Positions 11,034 to 22,680 of a stretch of DNA of 64,000 nt are shown one piece after another. The notes under the pieces are model-generated. The model had not been told where the DNA came from. It did no database searches and worked only from the letters and a program-made list of their open reading frames with translations. This DNA is from Aricia agestis. Lineage: Eukaryota > Arthropoda > Insecta > Lepidoptera > Lycaenidae. Numbering within the stretch: the first letter of the stretch is position 1; every line of letters starts with the position of its first letter. Both the position numbers and the translations under genes were made by a program. The stretch is taken from contig NC_056410.1 of assembly GCF_905147365.1 (NCBI RefSeq), positions 7,601,501 to 7,665,500 on the forward strand, in the 5' to 3' direction.

Positions 11034-11650
11034 ATGTTACGCTCAAAGACCGAAAACGCTCAGTGAGCGGAAAAATTGCTCACAACGCGTTGTGACTTGT
11101 GGTTAATTAAATGTAGTATAGTTTTAAGTGATTTTAAAATTATTAATAATATTATTTTGTGTCCATTATTTGTTACTTCATATTGTTTTTTTTAATATAA
11201 AGTAATCTGATTTTAATAAATAATAATAATGTAGTTTTATTTTAATTAATATAATTTAATATACTACTAGTTTATGCCCGAGACAATATTATAATAATAT
11301 TAGTACGGATAGTACGGATAAAATGGAACTATGGATATTTTATAAATAATAATGATAAACACGTTATTCAGTGATTTAGTAAAAAAAAAATATTTTGTAG
11401 TACGCGTGGTTATTCAAATGTAAACTTCCAAACCAGCTATGGACGATTAATTAATATCAAGAAAACGAATAGCATATCAGCCACGACACGAATTTCGCTT
11501 TTTGGTCTTTTTGTGATTGTCAGAACGCGTCGTGGCCGTTTTCATTAGAGCCACAATACGAATTTCGCGTCGTGGCTGTTCACTGTGACCACAACGCGTT
11601 ATGAGCTATTTTTCCGCTCATTGAGCGTTTTCGGTCTTTGAGCGTAACAT
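11034..11650. mobile_element. TIR element with about 60-bp arms
   Basis: ATGTTACGCTCAAAGACCG, AAAACGCTCAGTGAGCGG and ACAACGCGTTGTG at left are mirrored at the right end with few changes. The interior near 11480-11590 has a directly repeated CACGACACGAATTTCGC motif. It is 617 bp with no transposase. Confidence 0.75.
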
Positions 11651-11746
11651 GCGTATATAGCGTAACATTATAACGGTAGCATACGTTATGTCATACATAA
11701 TATAATAATGGCGTTATAGTATAAATTCTTATATTAATATAGTAAT

Positions 11747-11880
11747 TGTTTTTTTATATAATAAGGGGGCAAACGAGCAAACGAGTCACCTGATGGAAAG
11801 CAACTATATCTACCGTCGCAGATGGTCACTCGTAACATCAGAAGAGCTACAGATGCGTTGCATATCTTAATGTTCTCCCT
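11747..11880 (-). repeat. SINE 3' fragment
   Basis: GGGGGCAAACGAGCAAACGA, then CACCTGATGGAAAGCAACTA and AACATCAGAAGAGCTACAG, matches the SINE tail, with the poly(A) read as T at left. Confidence 0.7.
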
Positions 11881-11985
11881 GACTTAGAAATAACAAAGTT
11901 TTGATATTGGTAAGTAAAAAAGTTAAGGGGTTTTTTTAATTCGCAGGGCATAAAAATAAGGTAAAATTTTATAGCGAACTCTATA

Positions 11986-12244
11986 CAGGGTGTAACAAAA
12001 ATAAGTGATAATACTTTAGGGTGTGTACGTGTTCCTTTTAGAGAGTTAACTGTGAAAGTAGCAGCTCTGAAAGTCGAAAATTTTTTTTCACTTTTTTATG
12101 GGCAAGGGCCCGAGCGTCACGAGTTTCCCCATACAAAAGTGAAAAAAAAATTTGGTCTTTCAGCGCTGCTACTTTCACAGTGAACTCTCTACAAGGAACA
12201 CGTACACACTCTAAATTATTATCACTCATTTTTGTTACACCCTG
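11986..12244. mobile_element. Palindromic CAGGGTGTAAC MITE, full copy 1
   Basis: It is almost entirely one long inverted repeat: CAGGGTGTAACAAAAATAAG and TAGAGAGTTAACTGTGAAAG at left are mirrored at right, meeting near the GGGCAAGGGCCC block. TA dinucleotides flank both ends, as for Tc1/mariner-type targets. The 80-codon minus frame at 12038-12280 is a by-product of the palindrome. Confidence 0.85.
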
Positions 12245-12451
12245 TATAGAGGACCCATACACACCATAAAGTATTGTCACTTAGTTTTATTACATTCTTT
12301 ATAATATAGTGTATACACGAGACTCTGCGACGACCTTAACAAATAACATGTCCCATTAAAAAATATGTAAAATACTATAAAATAATATCATAGACATTGG
12401 TCAAAGTAATTGCCGATTTATTAAATCAATCTGTCAATTTGTCTGTTCTAC

Positions 12452-12757
12452 CCATAAAGTTAATATACTTACCTAGCGGAATAGAGAAACAAAGCAAGGC
12501 CTGAGCAAGAGAGATGTCACTATCAGTAACACTGCGTGGTAAAAAGAGACGTGTGATACATGACAGCAGCACTCTTTTTTGACGTCCAGTCGGCACGTGC
12601 CGCACGTTGACAATTGAATGTCATAGAATTCATGTTCAATCATGCTTGTGTAAGTGTATACGTACACATATTTTTCACACAGATGAAAACCAATTTCGGT
12701 TTCGTTTGACAGCTCGAGATTGTTGCTCTATTCCGCTAGGTATATTAACTTTATGGT
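12452..12757 (+). mobile_element. MITE with CCATAAAGTTAATATA...CCTAGCGGAATAGAG termini, copy 1
   Basis: The outer arm CCATAAAGTTAATATA and inner arm CCTAGCGGAATAGAG are both inverted at the right end. The body contains CACTGCGTGGTAAAAAGAG and GACGTCCAGTCGGCACG. An inverted full copy lies at 51207-51519, so the 64- and 88-codon frames here are repeat-borne, not host genes. Confidence 0.8.
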
Positions 12758-12984
12758 TCTACCGCAGAATAAAACCTTTCTTATGGTGGTCCGTGGTACT
12801 TTGCAAGCTGGTTCAAGGTATAATGCAAGAAACATGTATGTTTCATCATTTCTCTAACTATGTAAGAATTTAAATCGTACACGTGGTACGTCTCTAATGA
12901 TCTATGCATTTAATATGGCTCGGTTGAATTTGTAATCTGCTTAAATATTCAATACATTAAATATTTATTATGCGATAAGTAAGC

Positions 12985-13044
12985 TTTTCTATGTCTTACC
13001 AGAAGGCTACCTGATAAGGTAGCCTTCTGGTAAGACATAGAAAA
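12985..13044. repeat. Perfect 27-bp hairpin
   Basis: The arms at 12985-13011 and 13018-13044 are exact inverses (TTTTCTATGTCTTACCAG...) around a 6-base loop, TGATAA. No related copy is seen in the window. Confidence 0.85.
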
Positions 13045-13249
13045 CGTGATAACGTGAAAATAGCGATCAACAATCCACTATAATTAATCACGCGAGCGAT
13101 TGCTGAGTGTCATGAATGCCACAAACAATAGTGTCATGTATAGTGAATTATAGTATTGTTCGATTGCAATTGTATTGTTTTGGCTGATACGTGATACGAA
13201 ATTGCGATTTTGGAGCAATTATCGCGCAATAATTGCTATCACATTGCTC

Positions 13250-13403
13250 TCGCAAGGTAAATTTTTCCGGGATAAAAACTATCCTTCCTTTATTTGGACT
13301 CAAAGTATCTTCATACCAAAAAGAAATATCGGTTTAGCGGTCTGGGAGTGAAGAGCTAACAGACAGACACACTTTCACATTCAAATTATAATATTTGTAT
13401 GGA
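13250..13403 (-). mobile_element. HelF-family Helitron, 3'-truncated
   Basis: On the minus strand it starts TCCATACAAATATTATAATT and carries CTTCACTCCCAGACCGCTAA. It loses homology before the CTAG end. Confidence 0.6.
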
Positions 13404-13543
13404 TTCATATTATTTTGATGTCCTTGAAGATGTTTTGGCGTCTAAAATCTGAATTATTTTTGACGGTCTGACTCATATCCCTGGATCGTGGAAAAACCAG
13501 ACACAATAGCTTATTTATTGTTATCGCGGTCGAATGTGACCGC

Positions 13544-14230
13544 TTGGGAGTTGAAGCATTAATCCCGGAAAACGTTCAAAATCTATCAATTAATAAATTT
13601 AAAAAAGTATTTTATAAAATACTTGATAAAGCACTAACAATGACAAACTACAACAATATTATAGTGATGGGCGACTTTAATGCCAAAATTGGTTTCCCTA
13701 AGCCGGAGGAACACATGATAATGAAGAAATTTGGCTACGGCACCAGAAATTCTGCTGGGGAAAGAATGATAGAGTTTGCATTCGAAAACAAGCTCTCAAT
13801 TATTAATACATTCTTTGACAAAAAACCCAAAAATAGATGGACGTGGAGATCACCCGACGGCAAAACAAAAAACGAATTAGACTATTTCTTGTCCACCTTT
13901 CCTCAGAATATAGAGAATATTGAAGTATTAAACATTGAATACCCTTCTGACCACCGGCCAATCAGAACCAAAGTAAAAGTCAAGCAACCTCACAAAAGCC
14001 GAACAAGCTATAATAGAAATAGTAAAAACCAATTAAAGTCTGAAGAACAAATCGCTACATTCCGAAATTATCTACAGGAAAAAATAAATAACCTATTACA
14101 AGACCGAACTGACTACACAGCACAGCAATATTATGATAAGCTGATAAATATTTTAGATACCAGCTCGCAGAGAGCCCAAAAGACCGACATCAAGCAGGCG
14201 AAAAACTCCATTATCACAGACCGCAACTAA
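13544..14230 (+). pseudogene. RTE-type LINE: endonuclease domain fragment
   Basis: This frame holds the C-terminal part of an apurinic-like endonuclease. It has VMGDFNAKIG near residues 41-50, RWTWRSPDGKTKNELDYF near 98-115 and the catalytic SDHRP at 135-139. The natural N-terminus is missing, so the element is 5'-truncated near 13550. The frame ends at tandem stops at 14228-14233, where an indel shifts the coding sequence into the frame of the reverse transcriptase that follows. The first codon here is a TTG and is not a real start. Confidence 0.85.
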
Positions 14231-16047
14231 TAGGCCGCAGACACGAGTTACAGAACACCAAACCCAAAACTCGAAGCATGAAAAATGAGTTAAAAGCATT
14301 ATATAAACTGACAAGTAAATATATAAAACAAGATTACACTGCCTATACGTCGCATACAATAGAAAAACATCTCAACAAAACAGGAAGCCTAAAAAGAGCT
14401 TTTAAAGAACTGAAAACCCATAAAAACTGGATAGAGGAATTAAAAGGCCAGGAAAAGGTGCATAGTGGCAGAAAAGAAATACTAGACATAGCAACACGCT
14501 TTTATAGAGACTTGTATAACTGCTCTACGTCTGTACCTCTTCAGGAATATCCATCACATGACACTGAAGATGTCGAACCCATATTAGAAATAGAAGTAAT
14601 TGAACAAATAAAAAAGTTAAAGTTAGAAAAGAGCTCAGGCCCAGACAGAATAACTAACGAAATCATAAAATTAGGTTGCCCGTTATTAGCAAAGCCAATA
14701 ACAAAACTGTTCAATATGATTATAGAATCTACGTACACTCCCTACCAGTGGTCTGAATCTCATATAATATTATTATATAAAAAAGGCGACCCAAAGGACA
14801 TCTCTAACTATCGACCAATAAGCCTACTGCCTACGTTATATAAAATATTTTCTTCAATCATAGAGACAAAAATTAGACAAACACTTGAAAACAAACAACC
14901 CATAGAACAAGCAGGTTTTAGAAGAGGCTTCAGTACTACTGACCATATTCACACACTCGAACAAATAATAGAGAAGTTTCAAGAATTTCAAAGACCGCTC
15001 TACATGGCTTTTATTGACTATCAAAAAGCATTTGATACAATATCTCATTCCGCCATTTGGAGAACTCTACACGACCAAAATGTAAATCAAAGATACATCA
15101 ACATACTAAAACACCTTTATGAGAAGAGTCAAAGTAGAGTTCACTTGGAAGAAGTGGGCCAACCTATAAGAATCAAAAGAGGAGTTCGTCAAGGTGACCC
15201 CATCTCGCCCCGCCTTTTCATAGCCGTGCTAGAGTTGGTCATAAGTAATCTGAATTGGCAACATATGGGAATTAATATAAAAGGAAAGAAACTATCACAT
15301 TTAAGATTCGCAGACGACATAGTTCTTTTTAGCGACAGTCATGAAGAATTACAATACATGATATCTGCTCTACATAGAGCAAGCTTGGAGGTCGGCCTAG
15401 AAATAAACTTATCTAAAACTAAAGTAATGACAAACAGCATTCAGAAACTGGTAAAACTTGAAGACGTCTCTTTAGAATATGTTAACAGTTATATATATCT
15501 TGGCAAACAAATTTCTTTTAGCTCCGAAAACAACCAACAAGAAATAGACAGAAGAGCTCAAAAAACATGGAATAAATTTTGGAGCTACAAGGAAGTACTG
15601 AAAGGTAATTTTCCCGTTAAATTAAAAAAGAAAATAATGGATTCGTGCATCTTACCTTCCTTGACATATGCATGCCAAACATGGAAGTTCACCCATAAGG
15701 CAAAAAACAAAATTAAGACCAGTCAAAGAGGTATGGAAAGGAGTCTGATGAAGATAAGCAAATTACAAAAAATACCTCACAAAGACATACGAGAGAAGAC
15801 TAAAATTACTGATGCCGTCAAGCACGCCCAAAAATTAAAATGGCAATGGGCAGGTCATGTAGCCAGAATGACCGATGACAGATGGACCATACGGACAACT
15901 GTTTGGCCAGGACCAGCAGGCTACAGGAAAAGAGGCAGACCACCAGCAAGATGGGCGGACGACATCACGAACGTAGCCGGACCGGATTGGGTAGAAGTAG
16001 CGGGCGATAGAAATGTATGGAAATCTCTGGAGGAGGCCTTCACCTGA
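14231..16047 (+). pseudogene. RTE-type LINE: reverse transcriptase domain
   Basis: The frame is open from before 14231, with its first Met at 14278. From that Met it shows GPDRI at 121-125, NYRPISLLP at 177-185, AGFRRG at 212-217 and FIDYQKAFDTI at 245-255 (catalytic Asp). QGDPISPRLF follows at 305-314 and the catalytic FADD at 344-347. The C-terminus has WQWAGH at 522-527 and a GRPPARWADDI block typical of RTE elements. All motifs are intact over 589 codons, but the endonuclease is in another frame upstream, so it cannot act alone without frameshifting. Confidence 0.9.
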
Positions 16048-16510
16048 GAAGGGGTTCTTGCTTACACAGTACACACACTAAATTTTATACTAATAATGTA
16101 TCAAATCACATGACATAATGAATCCATCCAATAATATTTTTTTTATTTTTTTTTGTTATGAGTTGTTTAATTATTTTAATCTTAAAGTTTAAAGTTAATA
16201 TTAATAATTTGACTTGACTAATGTCATAACTTGATTAATTTTGTTATTATTGTTTAATGATTTAATTATTATAATTTGACATGATTAATGTAATGAGTTG
16301 TTTAATTTTGTAATCATTATTTAAACTAAATTAATTTAATTGAATAATTGAATGAATTAGAATATGATTTGATCGAGCAAATTGTAATTGGCAAGAAATA
16401 AAAGGCTTTTTTATTTTTATTTTTTTTTATTTTTTATTTTATTAATTAAAGAACGTTTGTGTGCCAAAGCCTACTATACGGTCAAAGATTTCCTAAACGA
16501 TAGCACATCT

Positions 16511-16798
16511 TGGGAGTAGGATGGCTGCTTGCAAGGCTGCTTCTACATTTATTATATGTGACTTACAATTGTGTATTCATATTGTATAGATTAAGTTATT
16601 TACATTGTAAATTTTATTTTTTTAAAAGACAAATTTTCCACTTTTTTACTAAAAAGTAGCCCCGTGCGAGTTTCTTACGCCGGTTCTTCTCGCCGGGTTA
16701 GTTCCCGAACCGGTGGTAGGCAACATGTAGTTCAACATTCTGAAAATATTTGATTCAAATTTATTCAGAAATAAAACAATTTTTATTTTTTTTATTTT
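16511..16798 (+). repeat. LINE 3' end, CTTACGCCGGTTCTTCTC type
   Basis: AAAAAGTAGCCCCGTGCGAG, then CTTACGCCGGTTCTTCTCGC, then CCGAACCGGTGGTAGGCAAC, and a T/A-rich tail. Pieces of the same sequence lie at 27950-28060 (inverted) and 60839-60930. Which LINE clade it belongs to is not shown here. Confidence 0.55.
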
Positions 16799-17575
16799 TA
16801 TTTTTAATTAGTAATTACTAATATAAGTATAATACTTTGAATTAAAGTTAAATTATAATTAAAATATGTTTGTAAGTGTGGTAGCTTAAAAAATGCTAAA
16901 GGAGACCTTACTTAATAGCATCTTGCTATTCAGCTTAAAATGCAACTTTGCATGCGAAGATACCACTTTGCCTATCCTCCTACTTACATTGTTTTTCATA
17001 AATAAAATACCAGCAGAGCCATCTAGTAACATTTTATAGTAATTCTATGAATAAATGCTCTGTCTTTGAGCTTAGTTATTACCTCTGAATACTACTAAGT
17101 TCGGTGACTTTTTCATAGATGTCGTGGCTTGTACTAAATTGATTTGTGAGTTTAATGACACGAGGCAGTATCCGGAAACCGGAAACCAAACTTACAATAT
17201 TGTGATATTATATGAATTTATAGCAGTACCTTGACATGAATAAACATGCAAAACAAACGTATAAAGTTTAGTAGTATAATATTTTAGACGCAGTAGCCAA
17301 AACTTAAGTTTTCCTTCAAGTTTAATGAAGAATTCAGTTCCTCAATACAAACAGCGGTCACTCACCTCAGATCCCGTTGTGGAATACTGAAATTTCAGGA
17401 CAGATAATATAATTATATACTTCGCACTTACACTAACAGAATAAGAAGCATTTTCCGAGAATATTATAATTATTGTAGAGAACCATTATACCTACATGTT
17501 GATACAAAACTATATTCAAATAGTATCTTATCTTATTTTTTGATTTTAAATCTTTTTAGTTACATTTTATGGTTG
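16799..17575. other. AT-rich interval, nothing identified
   Basis: No termini or coding signal found. Confidence 0.4.
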
Positions 17576-17577
17576 AC

Positions 17578-17700
17578 TGGAACAGAGTGCTTCCAGCAGT
17601 AAGGCCGCCAATTCAAACTATTTCCTTTTTGTAACTTGTGTAAATTAATACTCATTATGTTTTGTTTGTTTGAATAAAGAGTTTTTATTATTATTATTAA
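17578..17700 (+). repeat. Likely LINE 3' tail with (ATT)n
   Basis: GAGTGCTTCCAGCAGTAAGG leads to GAATAAAGAGTTTT and an ATT microsatellite. This looks like the 3' end of a retroposed LINE whose body is absent. Confidence 0.45.
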
Positions 17701-17757
17701 CTAAGCGATAATAATGTTTTGGGATGCACTATACCTATATGCAATGTGTGCAATACA

Positions 17758-17895
17758 CACGGGCGCCATCATCTAGGGGGCAGGGGCGCCGAATCGCCAT
17801 CTTTAGGGGAGCCAAAACCAAGGACCCATAAATTTGCCTAAAGGGGCGCCAAAATCCTTTTTTTGCACACAGGTGCCAGTAGCCCTTAGGGGGGC
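17758..17895. repeat. GGGCGCC-rich block
   Basis: GGGGCGCC or GGGCGCC occurs four times in about 100 bp, with CCATCATCTAGGGGGCAG. It is strongly GC-rich against an AT-rich background. Class unknown. Confidence 0.45.
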
Positions 17896-18047
17896 CCTGT
17901 TGGGATGTTTACTGTGTATGCGTCTCTTATACCAAAATAAGTAATAATTAATTGTTATAGAGTATATGTAAAAGTAGCAGCGCTGTAAGAGTTAGGTACC
18001 TCACGTAATTAATGGACGTTAATGAAAATATAATATTAACTTATACA

Positions 18048-18655
18048 TATTATATATAAAATTCTCGTGTCACAATATTAGGCCGCGTACTCCTCCGAAA
18101 CCGCTTTACTGATTTTAACCAAATTTTACCTATATGCATATTCAGTGAGAATCGGCTACTGGGTACTTATTATATTGATAAGTGCATTTCTTGAAAAAAT
18201 AATAGTAAATTATTACAACTCGAGACTGACGGCGACCATTGCTTGTGCGACGGGATAGCGATGGACGTTGCCATGGTGTACGTGATTCCGCGATTAAGAA
18301 TAACCATACACGGTTATTCCCTTTTTTAACGGGCAAAACACATAAGCAATCAAGCCTACGTCAAGACGTCTTGCGGTCGTGTCATCTGGCAACACAGAAT
18401 TAAGTCTTGCAACACCGGACTTCCTTCAACTTGCCACTTTTTTATGAACCACCCCGGCCGGGGTGCAACAGTTTCTTTTATTCAACGTAATAACCTTTTT
18501 TATAATATATCTTATATTTTACATCTTAACTTCTAATACAGTCCACAAGTAATTAACACAAACACAATATGGTGACATACTTATTTTGTCACTTCAATAA
18601 AATAATACGGGCGAAATACTTTATATGGCAAAGAAACGTTTGCCGGGACAGCTAG
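18048..18655 (+). mobile_element. Helitron HelA, copy 2, interrupted
   Basis: The HelA 5' half (TATATATAAAATTCTCGTGT onward) stops at GCCATGGTG and resumes at ATGGTGACATACTT. It then runs to the hairpin and CCGGGACAGCTAG at 18655. The intervening 292 bases are a separate insertion. Confidence 0.85.
18277..18568. mobile_element. Insertion inside HelA; possible solo LTR
   Basis: Relative to intact HelA copies these 292 bases are extra. ATGGTG is present on both sides (18273-18278 and 18569-18574), so the target duplication is 4 to 6 bp. If the duplication is ATGG, the insert starts TGTACGTGATTCC. It contains a GAATAACC/GGTTATTC hairpin and CCCCGGCCGGGG and has no ORF. TG at the start and the short duplication suggest a solo LTR, but the right end does not read CA. 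Confidence 0.5.
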
Positions 18656-19124
18656 TAATTAATAATATTATAATATCTACCGTTAAATATTAAGTAGGAT
18701 GATTTTGTACCACAAAACGAGCGGACTATTTGTCCGATGGTAATTGCCTACGATAAAACCAAAGTGTTATTATCACTCTATTTCTCTAATTATACTGTAC
18801 CTTAAACTCTTTTACTGCCCCCGAGGGCACCTGCGTGTATACCGGTAGCTCGTGAAAATTGGCGATTTTATTCAAATGAATAATTATAATAATTTTATAT
18901 TTGATTTAATAAGCCATGAATTGTTCAATTTTTTAAACATAGATTATAACACAATATCATATTTGAGTGGGTCTGTTCTGGCGGGAACACAAAATCTCGA
19001 TACTCGATAGAAAATATTACAAAGATGCATCTATCCTTTTTTAAGATACATCCAAAACGGTGCATATACCAGTGTCAATATTATAATACATTATTTAAAA
19101 TTATAACTAGGGGCTAGGCTGGCC

Positions 19125-19176
19125 AAATATACAAAATTCTAAATATACGTCAGTATATTTAGAATTTTGTATATTT
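19125..19176. repeat. Perfect 23-bp hairpin
   Basis: AAATATACAAAATTCTAAAT... at 19125-19147 is exactly mirrored at 19154-19176 around CGTCAG. It lies just upstream of the full SINE. Confidence 0.85.
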
Positions 19177-19211
19177 GTCGAGTTATTAAGAAAAAACGTG
19201 GGAGTTTTTAT

Positions 19212-19544
19212 ACGTGGGAGAGCCATGCTTCGGCACGAATGGGCCGGCTTGACCGGAGAAATACCACGTTCTCACAGAAAACCGGCGTGAAACAGCGCTT
19301 GCGCTGTGTTTCGCCGAGTGAGTGAGTTTACCGGAGGCCCAATCCCCTACCCTATTTCCTTCCCTACCCTCCCCTATTCCCTTTCCTTCCCATACCTACC
19401 CTCCCCTATTACCCTATTCCCTCTTAAAAGGCAGGCAACGCACCTGCAGCTCTTCTGATGCTGTGAGTGTCCATGGGCGACGGAAGTTGCTTTCCATCAG
19501 GTGACCCGTTTGCTCGTTTGCCCCCTTATTTCATAAAAAAAAAA
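19212..19544 (+). repeat. Full-length SINE (ACGTGGGAGAGCC family)
   Basis: It starts ACGTGGGAGAGCCATGCTTC and passes GGCTTGACCGG, a sequence placed like a polymerase III B box. It has a CAGCGCTTGCGCTG palindrome, a CCCTACC/CCCTATTCCC pyrimidine tract and the GGCAACGCACCTGCAGCTC block. It ends GCCCCCTTATTTCATAAAAAA with poly(A). The layout suggests a tRNA-derived SINE, and it resembles SINEs I associate with butterflies such as Metulj, which I cannot verify here. Other copies: 2851, 3915, 11747, 34731, 34998, 46205, 54656. Confidence 0.8.
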
Positions 19545-20046
19545 CTGCTTTCGCACCGATTCCGCTTCGTTCTTCTTCACCTGGCATACGAGTATGAGCG
19601 ATTAGAAAAGCGTAAGCACGCTTTTCTAAAAATACATTCTCTTACTTATTAGAATTTTCTTACTGTTGATGTTCCTCGCGATCGTTGCATTATAAAAACA
19701 ACAACGGTGGTCTTGTCGACTTGGTTAACGAGACTTGTTGGACGACTAATCGACTAGTTGGCCGACTAGTCGGCATTCAAATCCAGGTACCGTACCATAT
19801 TAATGTCAGCATGTTATAGCTAATCATAGCTTCATTAGCCACGGCGGGTCAATGCGTCTCGACGGGTCACGGGTTCCGTTCTCGGCCCACATCACATAAA
19901 ATTACTGTTTATTTTTGTATAACTATTAGGTACGTATTTAAAGTTCAATAATAATATTCGAAAGTATTTATACAGCGGATTTGCAACAGGCAATGCTTAA
20001 ATTTTTTTTGAACACGAAATTTCAAGACGGTAGTTTAATTCTAAAT
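19545..20046. other. No feature except short palindromes
   Basis: There is a GAAAAGCGTAAGCACGCTTTTC hairpin near 19597 and a CGACTAGT-rich stretch near 19745-19775. No gene or transposon end is identified. Confidence 0.4.
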
Positions 20047-20650
20047 AAAAAATCGGCTAAGTGCGAGTTGGATTCGCCCATGAAGGGGCGAGGAGCAGCT
20101 GCAGTACGTTTTATTTGTATGAAATTAAAAGGTTTTTGATTTATTTTTATATTTCAGTTAATTTCATGAAAGTTAAGTTAAGGTTTACCATTTATGACGT
20201 ACATTTAACCCCATCTAACTTGTAAAAAAAGAAGTTAGAGAACCAAATGGCAAAAAACGGAACCCGAATTAAAATTTTGATACATATGATGTCCGCCCCG
20301 GACACACATTTTACCACTTTGGAAGAGTCTCTATCGCAAACTATTCAGGTGAGAAAAAAATGATATTAGAAACCTCAATATGATTTTTGAAGATATTCTA
20401 TTCATAGATACTCCAAACGCATAGGTTAGATGATTTTTTTTTGTTTCAGTTGTACCTATGGGGACCCCTAAAATTATCAATAATTTTTCTATATAATATG
20501 TATCAAAATCTTAATGCGGTTCACAGACTACATCTACTTACCAAACTTATAGTTTCGGAGAAAAGTGGCTGTGACATACGCACGGACAGACAGACATGAC
20601 GAATCTATAAGGGTTCCGTTTTTTGCCATTTGGCTACGGAACCCTAAAAA
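20047..20650. repeat. GGGTTCCGT dispersed repeat, copy 3, uninterrupted
   Basis: It begins AAATCGGCTAAGTGCGAGTT, contains GACATACGCACGGACAGACA and ends GGGTTCCGTTTTTTGCC, then ACGGAACCCTAAAAA. It serves as the empty-site reference for the mariner at 7446-8706. Confidence 0.8.
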
Positions 20651-21056
20651 AAGGATACAGTGTTGTTCAATTCAAAAATAAAATGTTTCAATAATTACTT
20701 TCAGCTCTAATTTTCATTTGTTAAAACCGAGCTAAATTGACTTAAATTATGTTCGGAAAACAGGATATAAAGCAATTAAAGTAAATTTAGCTGTAAAATA
20801 ATTGAAGTACACAAACCGTTTCCAAAATAAACGATTATTTTGGGCCTTATTAAAATTTTCCCAATATTTCTAAATTGGTTTTCGCATTGCTTGTTCGAAC
20901 TTTGAAGAAATAATATTAATAGGATGTTCATGTTTACTTGTAGACATAATGTTCAGTAGGTAATTAGACTTTTTAGAAATTTTGTAACTAAATGTACTTC
21001 GTATTTTCTCTAATAATTTTTAATTGTTTCTTATAGGTTTAGTCAAATATATTATA

Positions 21057-21308
21057 CAGGGTGGAAGAATAATAAGTGATAATACTTTAGGGTGTTTACG
21101 TGTTCCTTGTAGAGAGTTCACTGTGAAAGTAGCAGCTCTGAAAGACCTTTTTTTTTTACTTTTGCATGGGGAAACTCGTGACGCTCAGGCCCTTGCCAAA
21201 AATGAAAAAAAATTTTTCGTCTTTCAGCGCTGCTACTTTCACAGTGAACTCTCTACAAGGAACACGTATACACCCTAAAGTATTATCACTTATTTTTGTT
21301 ACACGCTG
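21057..21308. mobile_element. Palindromic CAGGGTGT MITE, full copy 2
   Basis: It has the same inverted architecture as 11986-12244, starting CAGGGTGGAAGAATAATAAG and ending TTGTTACACGCTG, with TA on each side. The 84- and 69-codon frames within are repeat-borne. Confidence 0.85.
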
Positions 21309-22130
21309 TATAATAGATCGATCAATAAAAATTGCTAGGTTTTTTGCTAACCCCGATGAGGAAAAACTTCTGTAACAGTTGCACTGGGCAATTATGCATT
21401 GACAATTCCATCAATCCAATGTAAGTGTGTTGGTTCTCACGGGATTCCCCTTTTTTAAATAAAATATAGTACGTACAGTCACGTGCAGTGCGCCTTTAAA
21501 ATTTAATTTAACAGTTGATAACGCGACAGTCCTTTCTACGCCTCTTAAATATTGACGAGTAACTTGTATGATCTTTCTGCAGGAAGCTCCCCTTTTGCTG
21601 AAAAAAATATGTGTAATATTATTGTTCTACAAAAAAAACTAACATAAAATGTAAGTAGGTATACTATATAGCTGTTAAAGTAAAGTTCATAGGTTTCTTT
21701 TTATTTAGTTCGCAGCAAATTAATAATTTATTTCCTATATCTTGATAAACATTAAACGGTAATTATGCAGGAGAACTACGAGTAGAAATTGTTTATTAAA
21801 AAAAATATAGGTCAATTTAAAGTAGCCAGTGCCATGGACAAACACAATGGTCCACTGCAGGTCACGCCATTGCACGCTTATTACCCTGTATACTGTATAC
21901 ACAATGGCGATAGCTTGTAGTGAGCCAGAATGGGCCATTGTGAAGTGGTACCTTAGTAAGATAAGATACGTTTTGTCTCGGGGAAGGAGATGAGACAGTT
22001 AAAACAATATGAATTTCTTTGAAAACAAAGAAGTGGTTTTCTTTAGTAGTACCGGTTTTCTGTAGTAGTATTTAGTTTGTTAAATATATATTTTTTAAAA
22101 TAGATCGGCTAGGTAAAAAGTTATTGTCAG
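21309..22130. other. AT-rich interval, nothing identified
   Basis: No transposon ends or gene-like frames are recognised. Confidence 0.4.
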
Positions 22131-22680
22131 ATACGCATCATCATCAGCCTATTGCCGTCCACTGTTGAACATAGGCCTGCCCCAAAGAGCGCCAACCATC
22201 ACAATCTTGGGCAGCCCTCATTTTTCCGCTGCCATCCATTTTCTTCAAATTGTCGGTCCAGCCTGCTGCAGGACGTCGTAGGCTATACTACGTTTGCCTA
22301 AGCGTGATCTCTACTCTAACACTTGTCTGCTCCATCTACCATCTTTCCGACTGCAGTCATGACCAGCCTTACCACTTACACTTCAGTGTCCTAATTCTAT
22401 GAGCGATGTCGGTGACTTTAGTTCTGTGACGAATATTAGGAATTTTATTCCTAGAGGTCATAATATGAAAAATCTTATATAACAAATGCTTGACCCGCTG
22501 CTCCTGTCTCCTGTCATGTTCGCATACGTTTAAGATGCCGTAGTAAACATTGCTTAATAAAGTCGCAGCAGTTTGCACCAGTTCACTGCAGAGTTTATGA
22601 CGTCGTAAAAAGCTCTTAAATCGCAGCTCGTCCCTCGAGTTAGCCCAGTATTTATTAAGTGGGAAGCCTTTAGTAGCCAT
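22131..22680 (-). pseudogene. RTE-type LINE, reverse transcriptase C-terminal fragment
   Basis: On the minus strand the frame from 22680 ends IRHRTKVTDIAHRIRTLKC and then W. The next bases, in shifted frames, code for an AGH...DGRW segment and a GKRS...CPT stretch. This is the C-terminal region seen intact at 15790-16040. CATCATCATCAGCCTATTGC at the plus-strand left end is a familiar part of such lepidopteran LINEs. It has many frame breaks. Confidence 0.65.

Larger units (their letters stand above)
13544..16440 (+). mobile_element. 5'-truncated RTE-clade LINE
   Basis: Endonuclease plus reverse transcriptase in RTE order are followed by an AT-rich 3' region. That region contains AATAAAAGGC and ends in T- and A-rich simple sequence around 16390-16445. 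There is no gag-like ORF1, as expected for RTE. The 3' boundary is approximate and no target duplication is recognised. A separate decayed RTE piece is at 22131-22680. Confidence 0.85.

Noticed and set aside
12038..12280. 80-codon minus-strand frame
   Set aside because: It lies within the palindromic MITE, and equivalent frames occur in every copy.
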